Source: Paramecium sonneborni
Lineage: Eukaryota > Ciliophora > Oligohymenophorea > Peniculida > Parameciidae
Length of the DNA stretch: 64,000 bases
Direction: 5' to 3'
NCBI GenBank assembly: GCA_905182985.1
Contig: CAJJDN010000159.1
Span: 1-64,000 of the forward strand
Below the pieces are notes generated by a model that worked only from the letters and a program-made list of their open reading frames with translations, did not search any database and was not told the origin of the DNA. Positions 13,028 through 25,039 of the stretch are shown here, in pieces. Each line of letters opens with the position of its first letter. Positions within the stretch are counted from its first letter, which is position 1. The position numbers and the translations under genes were made by a program.

Positions 13028-14719
13028 ATGTCACAATCGAATAGATTAAAAGCTTAAAATCAATAATTTAAATGTTGTAAGCATTCAGATAAAGTTGCTT
13101 TTTATTTTGTCTAAGAAGTAGTAAATTAATAATTAAATTATTATTGTAAGGAATGTTCAGAAGACATGAATTCTAAAATTAGCATTAAACATGCTAAACA
13201 AATTATAGAAGACAATTTGAATTTATAAAATTAAGTAATTTACGAGAACATTTCTTAACAATTGGAAAATTTTGAAAAACTCCTTAACGAATTATAAAAT
13301 ATTGTCATCAATAAATTGAAAGTTTTGAATGAATATGGTAAAGAATGGATTAATGAAATTAAATCTGTAATAAATTAAGAGGATATTTATGACTTCATAT
13401 TTGAAATATAGACCTTGATTGAAAAAAAAAACATAAGTTAGACTTTAACATCAAATTATAGTGAGAAATTAAAGAGAATACAAAAAAAGTTTACAAAAAA
13501 ATTTAATGAATATTTAGAACCATTTAATGATTTTTTATATGAATATGATTATAACAGCGAAAAAATAATAGAATAATAAAAAAATTTAGAAAATATTCCA
13601 AATTAATTGAAGATAGATTCAAATAAGATAACATAATTGGATTTTGAAGATATATAATTTATTAAATTTGACGAAGATGAATATACACAAGATAGAAAAT
13701 ATGTAGATATATTATTTTACATAAATGATGAGAAAAGGAGGATGGAAATATCTAAATAAATTTAACAGTCTGAAATTTGTCTTGCAATCGCTTTTAACAA
13801 TGATTAAACTATTATGGTATCAACAGCAGGTAATAATATAAAGATTTGGGATTTTAATGCTAATAATATTTAAAGTGAAAATTTTTTAAAAAGAAGGGGA
13901 ACTTTTATGATTCATTTAGATACTGTGAATTGCTTGGTTTATAGTAAAAAGAACCAATATTTTATTTCTGGTTCTGATGATCTTTATATAATTTGTTGGA
14001 AATTAGAAAATAATGAAAAATGGAATTACAAAAAATAAGATCAAAAACATCAAAACTCTATAACTTGTCTAATGTTAAACAAAAATGAAGATATATTAAT
14101 ATCTGGAAGTAATGATTACACAATCATTATTTGGAAAGCTGATTTGGAAAATTCTGAACTAAAACATTCATAAAATTTAGATAATCACTTAGGTAGTATA
14201 AGAGCTTTAACTTTTTCAAATGATGAGTCATTTTTTGCTTCATGTGACAGTAAGAAAACAATTATTATTTGGAAAAAAATGGATAATGAATAAGAAAAAT
14301 GGGGTTATTCTTAAACATTTACTGAAAAGTAATAAGGAAATAAATTATAATTTTTAAATGATTAGACTTTATTATGGGTATCAGCTAAAGAAAACTATAT
14401 CTAATTTTATGAAATGATGGATTAAACATTTAAAAAAATTGAGAAAACCTTTGATTTGAAAACAAATATGGATGAAGATGAAATAAACTTTCCTATCTGT
14501 TTTTATAATATAGCTAATCTTCTTTTTATTAGACATAAGCATAATATCTATATATTAAAATATTATCGATGGAATTAAACTTTGAAAATTATTTAAGAAA
14601 TAGCTTGCCATACTTACGATGTATATGGAACAGTTACAAATAATGCAGAATTTTTGGTTTTTTGGGATTCAAATAAAAAAAGTTATTCCTTTTATAAATT
14701 CGATCCATTTCATTAATGA
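13028..14719 (+). CDS. Zinc-binding coiled-coil WD40-repeat protein
   Basis: A single exon of 563 aa (1,692 nt, exact). Residues about 15-50 hold a B-box-like metal-binding patch (CCKHSDK ... CKECSEDM). A coiled-coil region rich in Lys, Glu and Asn runs to about residue 250. At least five WD40-like blades follow, with typical ends such as IKIWDFN, IICWKLEN, TIIIWKAD and TIIIWKKM, and GSDD/GSND turns. WD40 propellers bind proteins; the N-terminal patch may bind zinc. This fold order is common among ciliate WD40 genes. The 3' end overlaps the tail of the convergent gene at 14669-15268 by 51 bp. Confidence 0.85.
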
Positions 14720-15268
14720 GTATTTCTATTTTAAAGCTAAATTATTTATATTTATTAAGTTATTAATAGTGTCTATCAGAATTTCAATTTAACTAATATA
14801 ATTCATAAGTAGTGAGAGTGGTATTAAAATCAGTACTAATAATCTTTTCTGGAAGATAAGGAACGTAAAGGTATTGTCCTTTTTGAATAATTACAAATAT
14901 GATTCTATACTAAAGATACCCTACATTTATTTCCCGTAAATATCCTTTTCTAGCTGAACTTGCAGATTCTTTTTAGAAACTATTACAATTAATAATCGAG
15001 TACATATTTTTCTCGAAGGTATTATCTTTTAAGAATTACTCCATTCATTATTATCAACTGCTACCATCACATTTTTTATTCTACCAAAATATTTTTTTAT
15101 TTAATAACAAATGTAATAGTTTTAGCAATATTCTTATTCTCTCAATTGATAAACAAATAAATAGAAACCATTTGCTATAAATGTAATACTATAATTTATA
15201 ACAATTAAAAATAAAATATCTTAACTAGTTAAAATTGTCAATAAAATTGATTAATTAGTTAAGTTCAT
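14669..15268 (-). CDS. Predicted two-TM protein, unknown
   Basis: An uninterrupted minus-strand frame of 199 aa beginning MNLTNQSILLTILTSQ. One hydrophobic segment lies at about residues 18-40 (FLIVINYSITFIANGFYLFV) and a second near residue 145 (LLVLILIPLSLL). The part in between is mixed polar sequence. I do not recognise the family. Its final 51 bp overlap the WD40 gene on the other strand, so the true end could lie earlier if a short intron was missed. Its start lies inside repeat copy 1 (15092-16152); a truncated second start occurs in copy 2 at 16330 and runs into the N. Confidence 0.6.
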
Positions 15269-15309
15269 AATAAAAATATTGAAATAGTGTTTTTTATAAA
15301 ATATTAAAA

Positions 15310-16043
15310 TCACATTGCCATATTTATTTCAACTGAATATTTAGGAAGATGTATAACTAATAATCTGAAAACCTCCGGACTTAATTCTACTTTTTATACT
15401 AAATTTAAAGAATATATAACAGGTTTCTAATCTTCTTCTTCATTTAATAAGATAAAAATATCATTTTACTCTTAAAATATTGTATCTTCCAATTTATTGT
15501 AAGTATTAACTCCTAGTTGATCAAATGTTATTTTTCTTAACAGTTTCTTTGATAAAATATGCCACATCTTCAATAATGCTCCACTATTAAATTCTGAAAT
15601 CTGAATACATGAGATTAATTTTAAAAATCTACCTGTATTTTTTAATCCTCTTTTAACTTTATTAGATTTTATAGATATATTTTAGTTATTAAAAACATTG
15701 ATAATATTCCATTATAGCTTGTTAAATTAATTCTATAACGGGAAAAGGGAAATTGGAACCTGTATTAAATAGATTTAGTTTTTAAATCACATACCAACCA
15801 TTCCGTTAACATTCCATATTGATGAATTTAAGTTAAATGCAATCTATTTTGATTATCGAAATCATAAATTTTCAGAGAAAGTAGGAACTCTAATAATTAT
15901 AGTAGGATAATTTTTTATTTTAATATTTTTTATTGCACATCTGTTTGTAGATAATTAGTATGCAAAATTTTAAGAATCTTTAGAAAATTTTGAGAATTAA
16001 TTTATGCATTTGTAAAATTTATTGAGAATATATGTTTGCACAT
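15310..16043 (-). CDS. Unknown protein, copy 1
   Basis: A minus-strand gene from ATG at 16043 to TGA at 15310. A 35-nt intron (near 15780-15815, GTATGT...TACAG) removes an in-frame TGA. The spliced length is 699 nt, exactly 232 aa plus stop. The protein is hydrophilic with Leu-rich helices (KIILLQLLEFLLSLKIYDF), a GRFLKLISCIQISEF stretch and an acidic LLNEEEDQK segment. No family was recognised. It ends 41 bp upstream of the next minus-strand start, so the two may share a promoter region. The whole gene is contained in the direct repeat and recurs at 16372-17105. Confidence 0.65.
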
Positions 16044-16371
16044 TTTATTAAAATAATTTTGTTATTTCTCTTAAATGCTAAATGTTAATAATCATTAGAT
16101 ATTTCTCTTATTGTATTCTGATATTTCGAATCATACAATGTTGGAAAAAGAGNTTTTTTTATTTAATAACAAATGTAATAGTTTTAGCAATATTCTTATT
16201 CTCTCAATTGATAAACAAATAAATAGAAACCATTTGCTATAAATGTAATACTATAATTTATAACAATTAAAAATAAAATATCTTAACTAGTTAAAATTGT
16301 CAATAAAATTGATTAATTAGTTAAGTTCATAATAAAAATATTGAAATAGTGTTTTTTATAAAATATTAAAA

Positions 16372-17105
16372 TCACATTGCCATATTTATTTCAACTGAAT
16401 ATTTAGGAAGATGTATAACTAATAATCTGAAAACCTCCGGACTTAATTCTACTTTTTATACTAAATTTAAAGAATATATAACAGGTTTCTAATCTTCTTC
16501 TTCATTTAATAAGATAAAAATATCATTTTACTCTTAAAATATTGTATCTTCCAATTTATTGTAAGTATTAACTCCTAGTTGATCAAATGTTATTTTTCTT
16601 AACAGTTTCTTTGATAAAATATGCCACATCTTCAATAATGCTCCACTATTAAATTCTGAAATCTGAATACATGAGATTAATTTTAAAAATCTACCTGTAT
16701 TTTTTAATCCTCTTTTAACTTTATTAGATTTTATAGATATATTTTAGTTATTAAAAACATTGATAATATTCCATTATAGCTTGTTAAATTAATTCTATAA
16801 CGGGAAAAGGGAAATTGGAACCTGTATTAAATAGATTTAGTTTTTAAATCACATACCAACCATTCCGTTAACATTCCATATTGATGAATTTAAGTTAAAT
16901 GCAATCTATTTTGATTATCGAAATCATAAATTTTCAGAGAAAGTAGGAACTCTAATAATTATAGTAGGATAATTTTTTATTTTAATATTTTTTATTGCAC
17001 ATCTGTTTGTAGATAATTAGTATGCAAAATTTTAAGAATCTTTAGAAAATTTTGAGAATTAATTTATGCATTTGTAAAATTTATTGAGAATATATGTTTG
17101 CACAT
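16372..17105 (-). CDS. Unknown protein, copy 2 (likely assembly duplicate)
   Basis: The same gene as at 15310-16043, shifted by exactly 1,062 bases, with the same 35-nt intron. A perfect copy at DNA level next to an N suggests duplication by assembly. If the duplication is real, it would be a very recent tandem gene copy. Confidence 0.45.
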
Positions 17106-17214
17106 TTTATTAAAATAATTTTGTTATTTCTCTTAAATGCTAAATGTTAATAATCATTAGATATTTCTCTTATTGTATTCTGATATTTCGAATCATACAA
17201 TGTTGGAAAAAGAG

Positions 17215-17743
17215 GTTCAAGTTATTCTAATTATTTAAAAATAAGTTTTTTAATAAATATTAAATAAATAAAAAATAAAATATATTTAAATATTAACTAA
17301 TTTCAATAGTTTTGAATTTATCTTAATATATATACAGATTATGATTATAGTAAAATGATTAAAATCAAATGTGACATGTCTTAATATAATATTTTGACAT
17401 TTCAATTGAAATTTGTGTTTTATATTTGTTTTATTTGTTGAGAAATATAAGAATACTATTTTAATTATTAATTTATAAACTTCAGTCATTGTGATAATCT
17501 TTCTATACTTTTTACAATACATAAAAATAAAATCAAAATCTTCAAATGAAAATGGTTTTTTGGTAATTATGATTTATGGAAAAGTTTGAAATATAAGAAT
17601 ATACTTAGTATTTATTATTTAAAGGGGAAAATAATATAATTATATATAGATTTGATCAATTTTAATTATAATTATTTCTGTACTAAATTTCTAATACAAA
17701 TAATTTTATAATTACTAAGAATTATATATATTGAAATTATAAT
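17215..17743. other. Intergenic, nothing recognised
   Basis: Low-complexity AT-rich DNA. A 78-codon minus-strand frame at 17286-17522 has no domain, is dominated by Ile, Lys and Asn, and is most likely chance. Confidence 0.5.
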
Positions 17744-18795
17744 ATGATTTAAAATCAATAGCAATGCTTATTCGAAGGTCATGAATATAGTCCAATATTG
17801 GGATGCTGTAAATTTTATAATTGTAATCGAATAAAACCATATTGTCAATTTTGTGTTATCGATTTTCATGCTGAACATTTAAAACAATTAATGCCATTGT
17901 CTAAAATATCAGAATGGATCGAATAAAAAATGATAACTCACAAGATTTTCACTAGGTAAATTATAGAAATAAAACAATTTGCTAAAAATCTAGATGATTT
18001 GATTATTCCATTATTAATTAACTAAAATATGAATCTAACAGATGCTACTATTACAGACTTAAATTTGTTAATTATTAAATTAATGAAAATAGACATGATT
18101 GAAATCTAATTATCACCTAAATTAAATGAATTAATGTTATAATTAGAAATATTGAAAAAGGATTGCAAAAGTTTTAAATAATTTTGGGTATAAGAGAATA
18201 ATAATAATTAAAATATTGATTAATTAAATTAATTAGTATACAGAAAAGAAACTCTTAAATAAGAAATTACTTTGAATAGTGATTTGTAATAAAAAATCAA
18301 TTATTAAAATCGTACTGAAAAAATTAAAATATTCTTCTCTAAACAAAAATTAAATAAATTGAAGAGGATTAAAATTGAAAATGATGGTAAAACAATTAAA
18401 GGGGGACCTGATTCTTTTGGATTAATATTTTGTGAACCAGAAATCCCTTAAAATATAATATCAAAGTTTGCTTTTTAGATATAAAAGCATAAATGGGTTT
18501 GTATAGGAGTTTGTCATAAATCAATTATTTTATAATAAAAATATGATTTAAATCTTGGAAAGATAGGGCATGGGTATTAAGTTCTTTTTAACTTAGAACT
18601 TATCTTATAGAAAATTCTGGATGGACGTATTCTCATCTTGAAAAGGATATCAATAATATTGAACAGTCATTTAAATTTTCAAATAATGATATAATTGTTG
18701 TTGAAATAAGCATATGTGATAAAAAAATTATTTGGAAAAAATTATAAACTAATTAAGTTTTATGGGTAAATTGTTTATTTAGTGTTAGAAAATGA
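17744..18795 (+). CDS. Zinc-finger, coiled-coil and SPRY-like protein
   Basis: ATG at 17744 to TGA at 18795 with one 23-nt intron (about 18577-18599); spliced length 1,029 nt, exactly 342 aa. Residues about 7-45 contain a B-box-like Cys/His pattern (CLFEGHEYS ... CCKFYNC ... CQFC ... FHAEH). Residues 60-190 are helical and Gln/Lys-rich, probably coiled coil. The C-terminal 120 residues resemble a SPRY/B30.2 domain, with KHKWVCIGVCHKSI, GHGTYLIENSGWTYSH and NDIIVVEISICDKKIIWKKL. That order (B-box, coiled coil, SPRY) is a TRIM-like layout without an obvious RING. The intron assignment is well supported because it restores the GHGTYLI motif. The function is unknown, possibly protein binding. Confidence 0.8.
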
Positions 18796-18963
18796 AAATA
18801 GATACAAGTTTAGATTTATATCCATGTGTTCATATATTCAATTCAAAAATCACAATTTTAGATGAATATTGATTTATTTCTATTCTTTTCACCTAATATT
18901 AGTAAAAGTAGATATAAGATATAAATAAATTATCTATGTTTTTCAATGTAAAAATATATCAAT

Positions 18964-20247
18964 TCATAAAATCTCATATATTTCACATTCTACTATGTTA
19001 GGAATTGGATTCCCAAAAAATTAATTAGGATTAAAATTTTATTATTCAACATGATATGCTTATCCAAGTTTACATTAGCCAGATTAAAAGCTAGGACCAA
19101 TTTAAATATCAAAGCCACTTCCAAATGTAGGACCATAATTTTAAGAACAATAAATAGCAAACTTTTTTTTCTAATCTTTAATTGGATAAATTTATTAATC
19201 TTTTTAAGAAAAAATAAATGATGAATTAGTAGGATCTTCAACATAATTATTAAGGTTTTATTACCATTTACATGGTGAGTATCCTCCAAAAATTACATCT
19301 TTATTAGTTTTAAAAATCATTATTAAATTTGATTTATTGTTAACTTTATTCCAGAAAGAATTAGAATTTAAACCATCTTTTGTTCCTTAATATATTAATT
19401 TAAGTTAATTGATAGGCTTAGGATTTTTTTCCATTATTATCTAAATCAAATTTTACAGATAATCATCTGATATTAGATTCGAGGTCATCTCTATGAAACC
19501 TAACATATAACTTTTTCTTATTCTAGAAAATAAATCTTTATATTCATTTAAACATGCATCTGAATATTATTTTAAATATTCTATTTAAAAGTTGTTTTTC
19601 AAAGATTCTTACAATTAATTTTTATACTTTACAAGTATTTCATCTAAATATCCATTTAATCCATTAGTATTTCCATTATTTAATTCATCTAAATGCAAAG
19701 ATAATTTTTATTCTATCTATTGATAAATATCATATTATCCTTCTTATTGTGAGCTACCTAATTCTTCCAATAATTTTATGAATTGCGGATATTTAATTTT
19801 CTAAAATGTATAATTACTATATTTTGAGTACTTAAATTAGATCATTTTTTATGTTCACTCTTGTCTAGATAATGAAATCAACTTGTTCTTTTGCTTTTAA
19901 TATTACTTCATCAATATAAGCTTGAAGCTGTCTTAATGATTTTTCAAAATTTGTAAGTTCTTATTTTAATTCATCTCCTGTTAGATTTGTAAGGTTTTAA
20001 AATAAATTACTAAATTTATCCTAAGCTGTCAATTTTTGTATTAGAGTATCAGGAGAACTTAAAGCCTAAAATAAATATTTGAATCTACTTTCTATATAGA
20101 AATGATTTATCCAAAATCGACCTTTTTTGAATTGTCTTATAAAGAATAAATGCATTCTCCACAAGCTAATTTTACTGAACCTTATTTCAAAATTATGAAT
20201 TAGTGTGCAAATCCAGCATGTGTTTAACAATAGGTTTGTTGTTTCAT
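18964..20247 (-). CDS. Zinc-finger/coiled-coil protein with C-terminal TLDc domain
   Basis: Minus strand, ATG 20247 to TGA 18964, with two introns (23 and 31 nt); spliced 1,230 nt gives exactly 409 aa. The N-terminus (MKQQTYCQTHAGFAHQF ... ACGECIY) has a small Cys/His patch. A long helical region rich in Gln, Glu and Lys follows. The last 140 residues match the TLDc domain: GTKDGLNSNSFWNKVNNKSN, IFGGYSPC, SSFIFSQKD, FAIYCSQNYGPTFGSGFDI and the final VVxCEIYEIL-like strand. TLDc proteins elsewhere are linked to oxidative-stress protection and V-ATPase binding; this class is expanded in ciliates. The substrate or partner is not known. Confidence 0.85.
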
Positions 20248-21208
20248 ATATAAATTATTAAAAAATAATAATAGTAAAACTATGATTTCAATTAATGTGC
20301 ATTTCTAAAATTGAATCTTTAAGATGGAAATTAAAATAGAATTTCAACATGATTGGCTTGACTTTAATTCATCATCATAAAAATAAATTTTAGTCAATCA
20401 AATTTAGTCTTTTAAATATCTTTCTATTTAACTTCTTAACTTAAAACAATAATTATTAATTTCTTTATTACTTTATTTAAAATTATTTTTCATTTGTCAG
20501 GTATTAGAAATTGTGTTATATGCTATATTATCTTTGAATTTTTTAAACTTTATTATTTAAATTATGAATTAAATGTTTTTGATTTTTGCTCAAAATTAAA
20601 ATAGGAATTTTTCGTTTCAATTAGTAAAATTAATTGTAAAATATCTATTGAATTCTAAACAAATAAAAAATGCTCTTCTTATTTGAAATAATCTTTAAGG
20701 TACTTTTAACACTATTAGAATAGAGTAATCTTAATGTTGTCATCATGTTATATTCTATCTTCAACATTAAAATTTTTGAATAAATTAATTGCAATAATTT
20801 TTATTTTAGTAGAATATTGAAAGATTATTAACAATTTGAAAATTTTAGTATCAAACTAATTTCTAAAACTTTTTATTATATATGATTCATCATAAATATT
20901 AGTATTAATTAATTAAATCCAGTCTTTACTAATACTATAAATCTCTTGTTTTAATTAATTAATCTCTTAATTTTTACATTAGATTTATAAAAATCTGTGG
21001 TTGTTTGATAATTTTTATGTTTTTTGGTAGAAGTAGAACATTCAAATTTGAAATATAAGAATTAAAATTAAAATTAAATTTAGGATAACCTATATTTGAA
21101 TAGAAAAGAGAAATAAAATTAGTTTTTGAGATAGTTTATTATTCAAATTGAATGATAAGAATTAAAGATATTGATGTAAATATATAAAATATTTAATATT
21201 CTTGTTAT
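20248..21208. other. Intergenic, nothing recognised
   Basis: AT-rich DNA of about 960 bp between two minus-strand genes. No frame, RNA gene or repeat could be supported. Confidence 0.5.
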
Positions 21209-23322
21209 TCAATTGGTGTATATATTTCTTCCATTAAGATTTTGAACAGGTCTAAAGTTTTCTTTTTTTCCGATTAAACGCTACAAATTTTCAAGTTAAG
21301 TAAGGGAAATTGGGAGTCTACTTCTTCTAATAATGTATTAAATATTTTCAACACAAGGTGGAACAGTTAAAGAACCTGAATAATAGACAAATTCAGATAT
21401 ATCTCTTACTAAATCAGCAAGTTTAATATCTTTATTGATTTAAATAAGTTCTCCTTTTTCAACAGCTCTATAATTTATACTTTTAGATGATGGTAATCCT
21501 ATTGATTCTAAAAATTCATTAGTTTCATTTGGATATGTATTATGTAAAAAGAGAACCAAATATAAGATATCACCATCCTAAGATTTGTGCATGATTTATA
21601 TTTCACAATTCATTCTAAATTAATTTTCTCCTATAGTATGTTCTGAAGGAGTATGAAAATTCAATTCAAGAGCTTAGTATATTTTACCATTCCAACTTAA
21701 TGCTCCAAAACCTCCAGGATCACTAATTAATTTAAGTTAATATCCATCATTGCTTAAATAAAGTTCTTTAGGTACAACATAATATGATAATATAGGTTCT
21801 TTGATAGGTTGTTTCATTAGATTTTTTAAATCAAGTACAATTGGTGATTATGATTTCCCTGTTTAACATAATCTTGGCCAATTTTTAAATTCATCTATTT
21901 CTGTAATAATATCATCTTCTTCTTATTATTCTTATTTTTATTATTCTTATTTTTCTTTTATCATATTTTCATTATATTAATTAATTGAATCTTTACTTTT
22001 ACTTGCCTGTCTTTCTTTGATTCTGGAATGTAAATCCAATTTGCTTTTTCTATCAGATTCTCTTCCAATATTTGTATTATCCTGACCACTTAATTCTTGA
22101 GGTTCTTTTGTTTCATTTTCATTTTGATAATCAGCCTCTTCAAAATCTTCAGGAATACTATTTTCTTAAACATCAATAGGTTATTCATTTTAATTATTTT
22201 CTATTTATGATTATGATTATGATTATGATTATGATTATGATTATGATTATGATTATGATTATGATTATGATTATGATTATTATTAATTTTCTATTTCTTC
22301 AAAATCTGATTATACATCTTTTGCTTCTGGTTTTAATTTAATAATAAAGAAATCTTCAGTTCTTACTATTTTACCTCCTGACTATCCTGATGCAGTAAAA
22401 ACAAATCCATCTATTTCTAAGCCTTCACTTGCTCCATAGATATAAAAATTATCTTTAACAAGCTATTTGGATTTGTACTCATACCTTTTTATCAACTTAA
22501 TTTCTTGTTCTCTAAGTTTTCAAATCTTATTTGGTATTCATTTCGCCATCTGTTATAATAAACAATGCTGGATCAAAATTTGCATATATTGGTCTCTTCA
22601 TCTCTTTCTATTCTCTTACTAAATAAAGTAAGAGTTCTGGAAAGTCAATTGCTTAATTTTAAGACATTTCATATATCTTAAATTAAGTTAACCATACCAT
22701 CTATCCACAAGGTGGAAATGTATCACTTCCCTAATATACTAAAAATTTATCTATTAATATCATCTAAACAATTTATTACCTGTGTCTTCAAACAATACTC
22801 CTAAATCTATAGCCTCAGGAACTATGTAGAAATCTCCTGGCTAAAGTTCCTTTATTATGTTTTTACCAAATCCAAACTTCGCTAATAATCCATTTTCTGT
22901 ATGATCTTTATTTAAGCGAAAGAATACGCTAAATCCTATTCTAAACTTTTATTATGATATTAAAAATATTTGCATTTCTATTGGATAAAAATAATCGTTT
23001 TCTGACAATGAATGTTCTGATGGAGATTTAAATTTTACTTGATAAGCATTGAATATTTTATTATTATGCTTCACAAAACCAAATGCTCCTTAACATACTA
23101 ATTCATATCCAGTATGTTTTATTTATAAATCTCTAGCCTCCAAAAACTCAAATTCCAATTTTAGTTCTAGCTTTATTAATAAACATATCAACCAATATGT
23201 CCAAATGGTGGCTTTAACTATATTGGAGATTACGCCAAGGTTTCATCCAAACATTATCCATACTCTTTTACTTGCGTATCCCCATAACTTATTCCAATAT
23301 ATATTAATACTAGAATATTCAT
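21209..23322 (-). CDS. Double alpha-carbonic-anhydrase-like protein, zinc ligands missing
   Basis: Minus strand, three introns (26, 29 and 22 nt); spliced 2,037 nt gives exactly 678 aa. A signal peptide (MNILVLIYIGISYG) suggests secretion or ER entry. Domain 1 (about residues 20-250) has the family marks QSPIQL, HTGYELV, SPSEH and GSDTFPPC. Domain 2 (about residues 430-670) has KSQSPIVLDL, FHTPSEHTI, YYSGSLTVPPC and the closing NFRPVQNLNGR. Between them lies an acidic linker with a (Ser-Gln)n tract. In active alpha enzymes three histidines bind zinc, in QFHFH and ELHLVH. Here domain 1 reads YQVKFK and EMQIF, and domain 2 reads ELNFH and CEIQIMH, so domain 1 has none of the three ligands and domain 2 keeps one. 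I infer a non-catalytic, carbonic-anhydrase-related protein. Confidence 0.9.
22206..22284. repeat. TGATTA hexamer array coding for a Ser-Gln tract
   Basis: About 13 tandem copies of a 6-bp unit (TATGAT on plus). On the minus strand it reads TCA TAA, meaning Ser-Gln in this code, and forms part of the linker between the two carbonic-anhydrase-like domains. Length variation is expected. Confidence 0.9.
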
Positions 23323-23805
23323 TTTTTTTTATTATATTCTTATATTATATATTAATTTATTATATTTCTTTTAAAGTAACTTAAATTTTACCTAAATTGC
23401 TTTTTACAATTTAAATACTCATTTGCCTTCATCAAATTAACTTATTTGTTGAAAACTAACTAATCAACCATATTCATTCATTTTTTTCATTTATTAAATC
23501 ATTTTTAAATATCTAAAAATATATTATACTACTAATTTTTCAATGAAACATTTCTTAATTTTTTTTTGGATTTTTTATTATTAATAATCACATTAATCAT
23601 AATATTATTAAATCCTTGCTTCTTTTATTTAGGAACAAAATAAAATTATGTTTAAACTCATTAATATTTTTTATTAATTCTAAAAATAATTCTTATAGCT
23701 AAAAAATATATTTTTCTAAATCATGCGTAATATATTTATAAATGTAGCACTAAAACCTTCTAGCCATTAGCTAAAAATTGAAATAAATTTAAATCTAAAA
23801 TTTTA
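23323..23805. other. Divergent intergenic region
   Basis: AT-rich DNA between the starts of two divergently read genes; presumably holds both promoters. No specific motif was recognised. Confidence 0.5.
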
Positions 23806-24152
23806 ATGAAAAAAGATTCTTCTACTAAAAGACCCTATGAGAAAGTCTCAAAAATAAAAAGACAGAACCTTGTTAAGTTAGTGTTCCACTAAGGAATCAA
23901 AATAAAGCATGTAATAATAAAATCTAAAAATAGGCTGCTAAACAACTTAAAATAAACTACGCTGCTGCCAAGACTGTTATTAGTCAACATAGATGCAATG
24001 TCATTTTATAGAATATACAATACAAGTCCAACTAGAGGTGTGGATTTACAACGATTAATAATACTAACAGATCATTCAGTTTAATATCCAAATTAGCTGG
24101 AGAAATCATTAAAGCTACAGACCATTCGATACAAGACTTGAAGAAGCTATGA
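23806..24152 (+). CDS. Small helix-turn-helix protein, ciliate family
   Basis: ATG 23806 to TGA 24152 with one 23-nt intron (GTAATA...AATAG, about 23911-23933); spliced 324 nt gives exactly 107 aa. The N-terminal half is basic (KRPYEKVSKIKRQNLVKLV). It leads into GIKIKHAAKQLKINYAAAKT, a predicted helix-turn-helix in the style of transposase or psq-like DNA-binding domains that are common in ciliate genomes. The intron falls in the middle of that motif. A paralogue with the same intron position lies at 54655-55010. I infer a DNA-binding protein; its target is unknown. Confidence 0.75.
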
Positions 24153-25039
24153 GATTAACAAATTTGATTTCAAAAATGTATTTTTCGACATTGGATTTCA
24201 ATCCTTTTGTAAACAATTTTTTTTTCATTAATTTATAAATAATAAGAATAAAGTTCTCGAACTATTGAGTATCTTTTTAATTGCTATGCAAATTGTAATA
24301 CAAACAGATTACCTATACAATTTCAACAGAAATTGTAAAATTTCTTTTCCTTGTCTGTTCTCAGATTTACTAAATTGAAATTATTACTTTCAAATTAACA
24401 TTAATATAACTTCATATTTAGTGTTGTAACTTCTTCCCTTATAGTAATCTAAAATTCATCTTTAAATTATATTATCGAGAAAAAACAAGAATTCGGAAGT
24501 GCATACTATTTTTAAAGTAATAAATTAATTGTATAATTTACTGTAAAAACCTAGGTACATCCTAAATGGAGAAATGCAATTACTATTATTAATTGTAAAA
24601 TAATTTGGTGGGTAAATTTGAATTAATGACAATTACAGAGTTTTTACTCAATCACATTTTGATAAAAATAATTGATTTGAGTCTGTTGTTGATTTATAAA
24701 ATATATAAATTATTTAATTTTTTAATTCTGATAGTAATTACAAAATTATACAATTTATGAGAAGTTTTATGAATTAATTAAAAATGTAATTAGGCTGATT
24801 AATGCGCATTTATAAAATAATCAATGATCTTATAAAAGTGTAAAATTGAAAATAAATTTAAATATAATCTAAAGAATATATTGTAACAAAAACAAATTAT
24901 GTCTCATTTGAAAGACAGGTATGAATTTGAATAAAAATAAGAAGGTTTCTATATTAATGAGTAAAATTTGAATAATTATTGGATAGAACAATAGGACTAG
25001 AATCGATAATGATTAATCAAAAATATTAAATTAAATTTA
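24153..25039. other. Intergenic, one very short frame only
   Basis: AT-rich DNA. A 37-codon frame at 24899-25012 begins MSHLKDRYEFEQKQ and could be a leader frame, but nothing else supports it. Confidence 0.4.

Larger units (their letters stand above)
15092..17214. repeat. Perfect 1,061-bp direct repeat joined by one N
   Basis: Bases 15092-16152 and 16154-17214 agree at every position I compared, with a constant offset of 1,062. The only base between them is the ambiguous N at 16153, the sole N in the window. This is what unmerged overlapping contig ends look like, so the second copy is probably an assembly artefact rather than a real tandem duplication. Confidence 0.9.

Noticed and set aside
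17286..17522. 78-codon minus-strand frame
   Set aside because: Composition follows AT-rich DNA, and there is no domain, intron context or neighbour support.
24899..25012. 37-codon frame ahead of the PP2C gene
   Set aside because: Too short and without homology; the PP2C start with MG and its family-like N-terminus is better supported.
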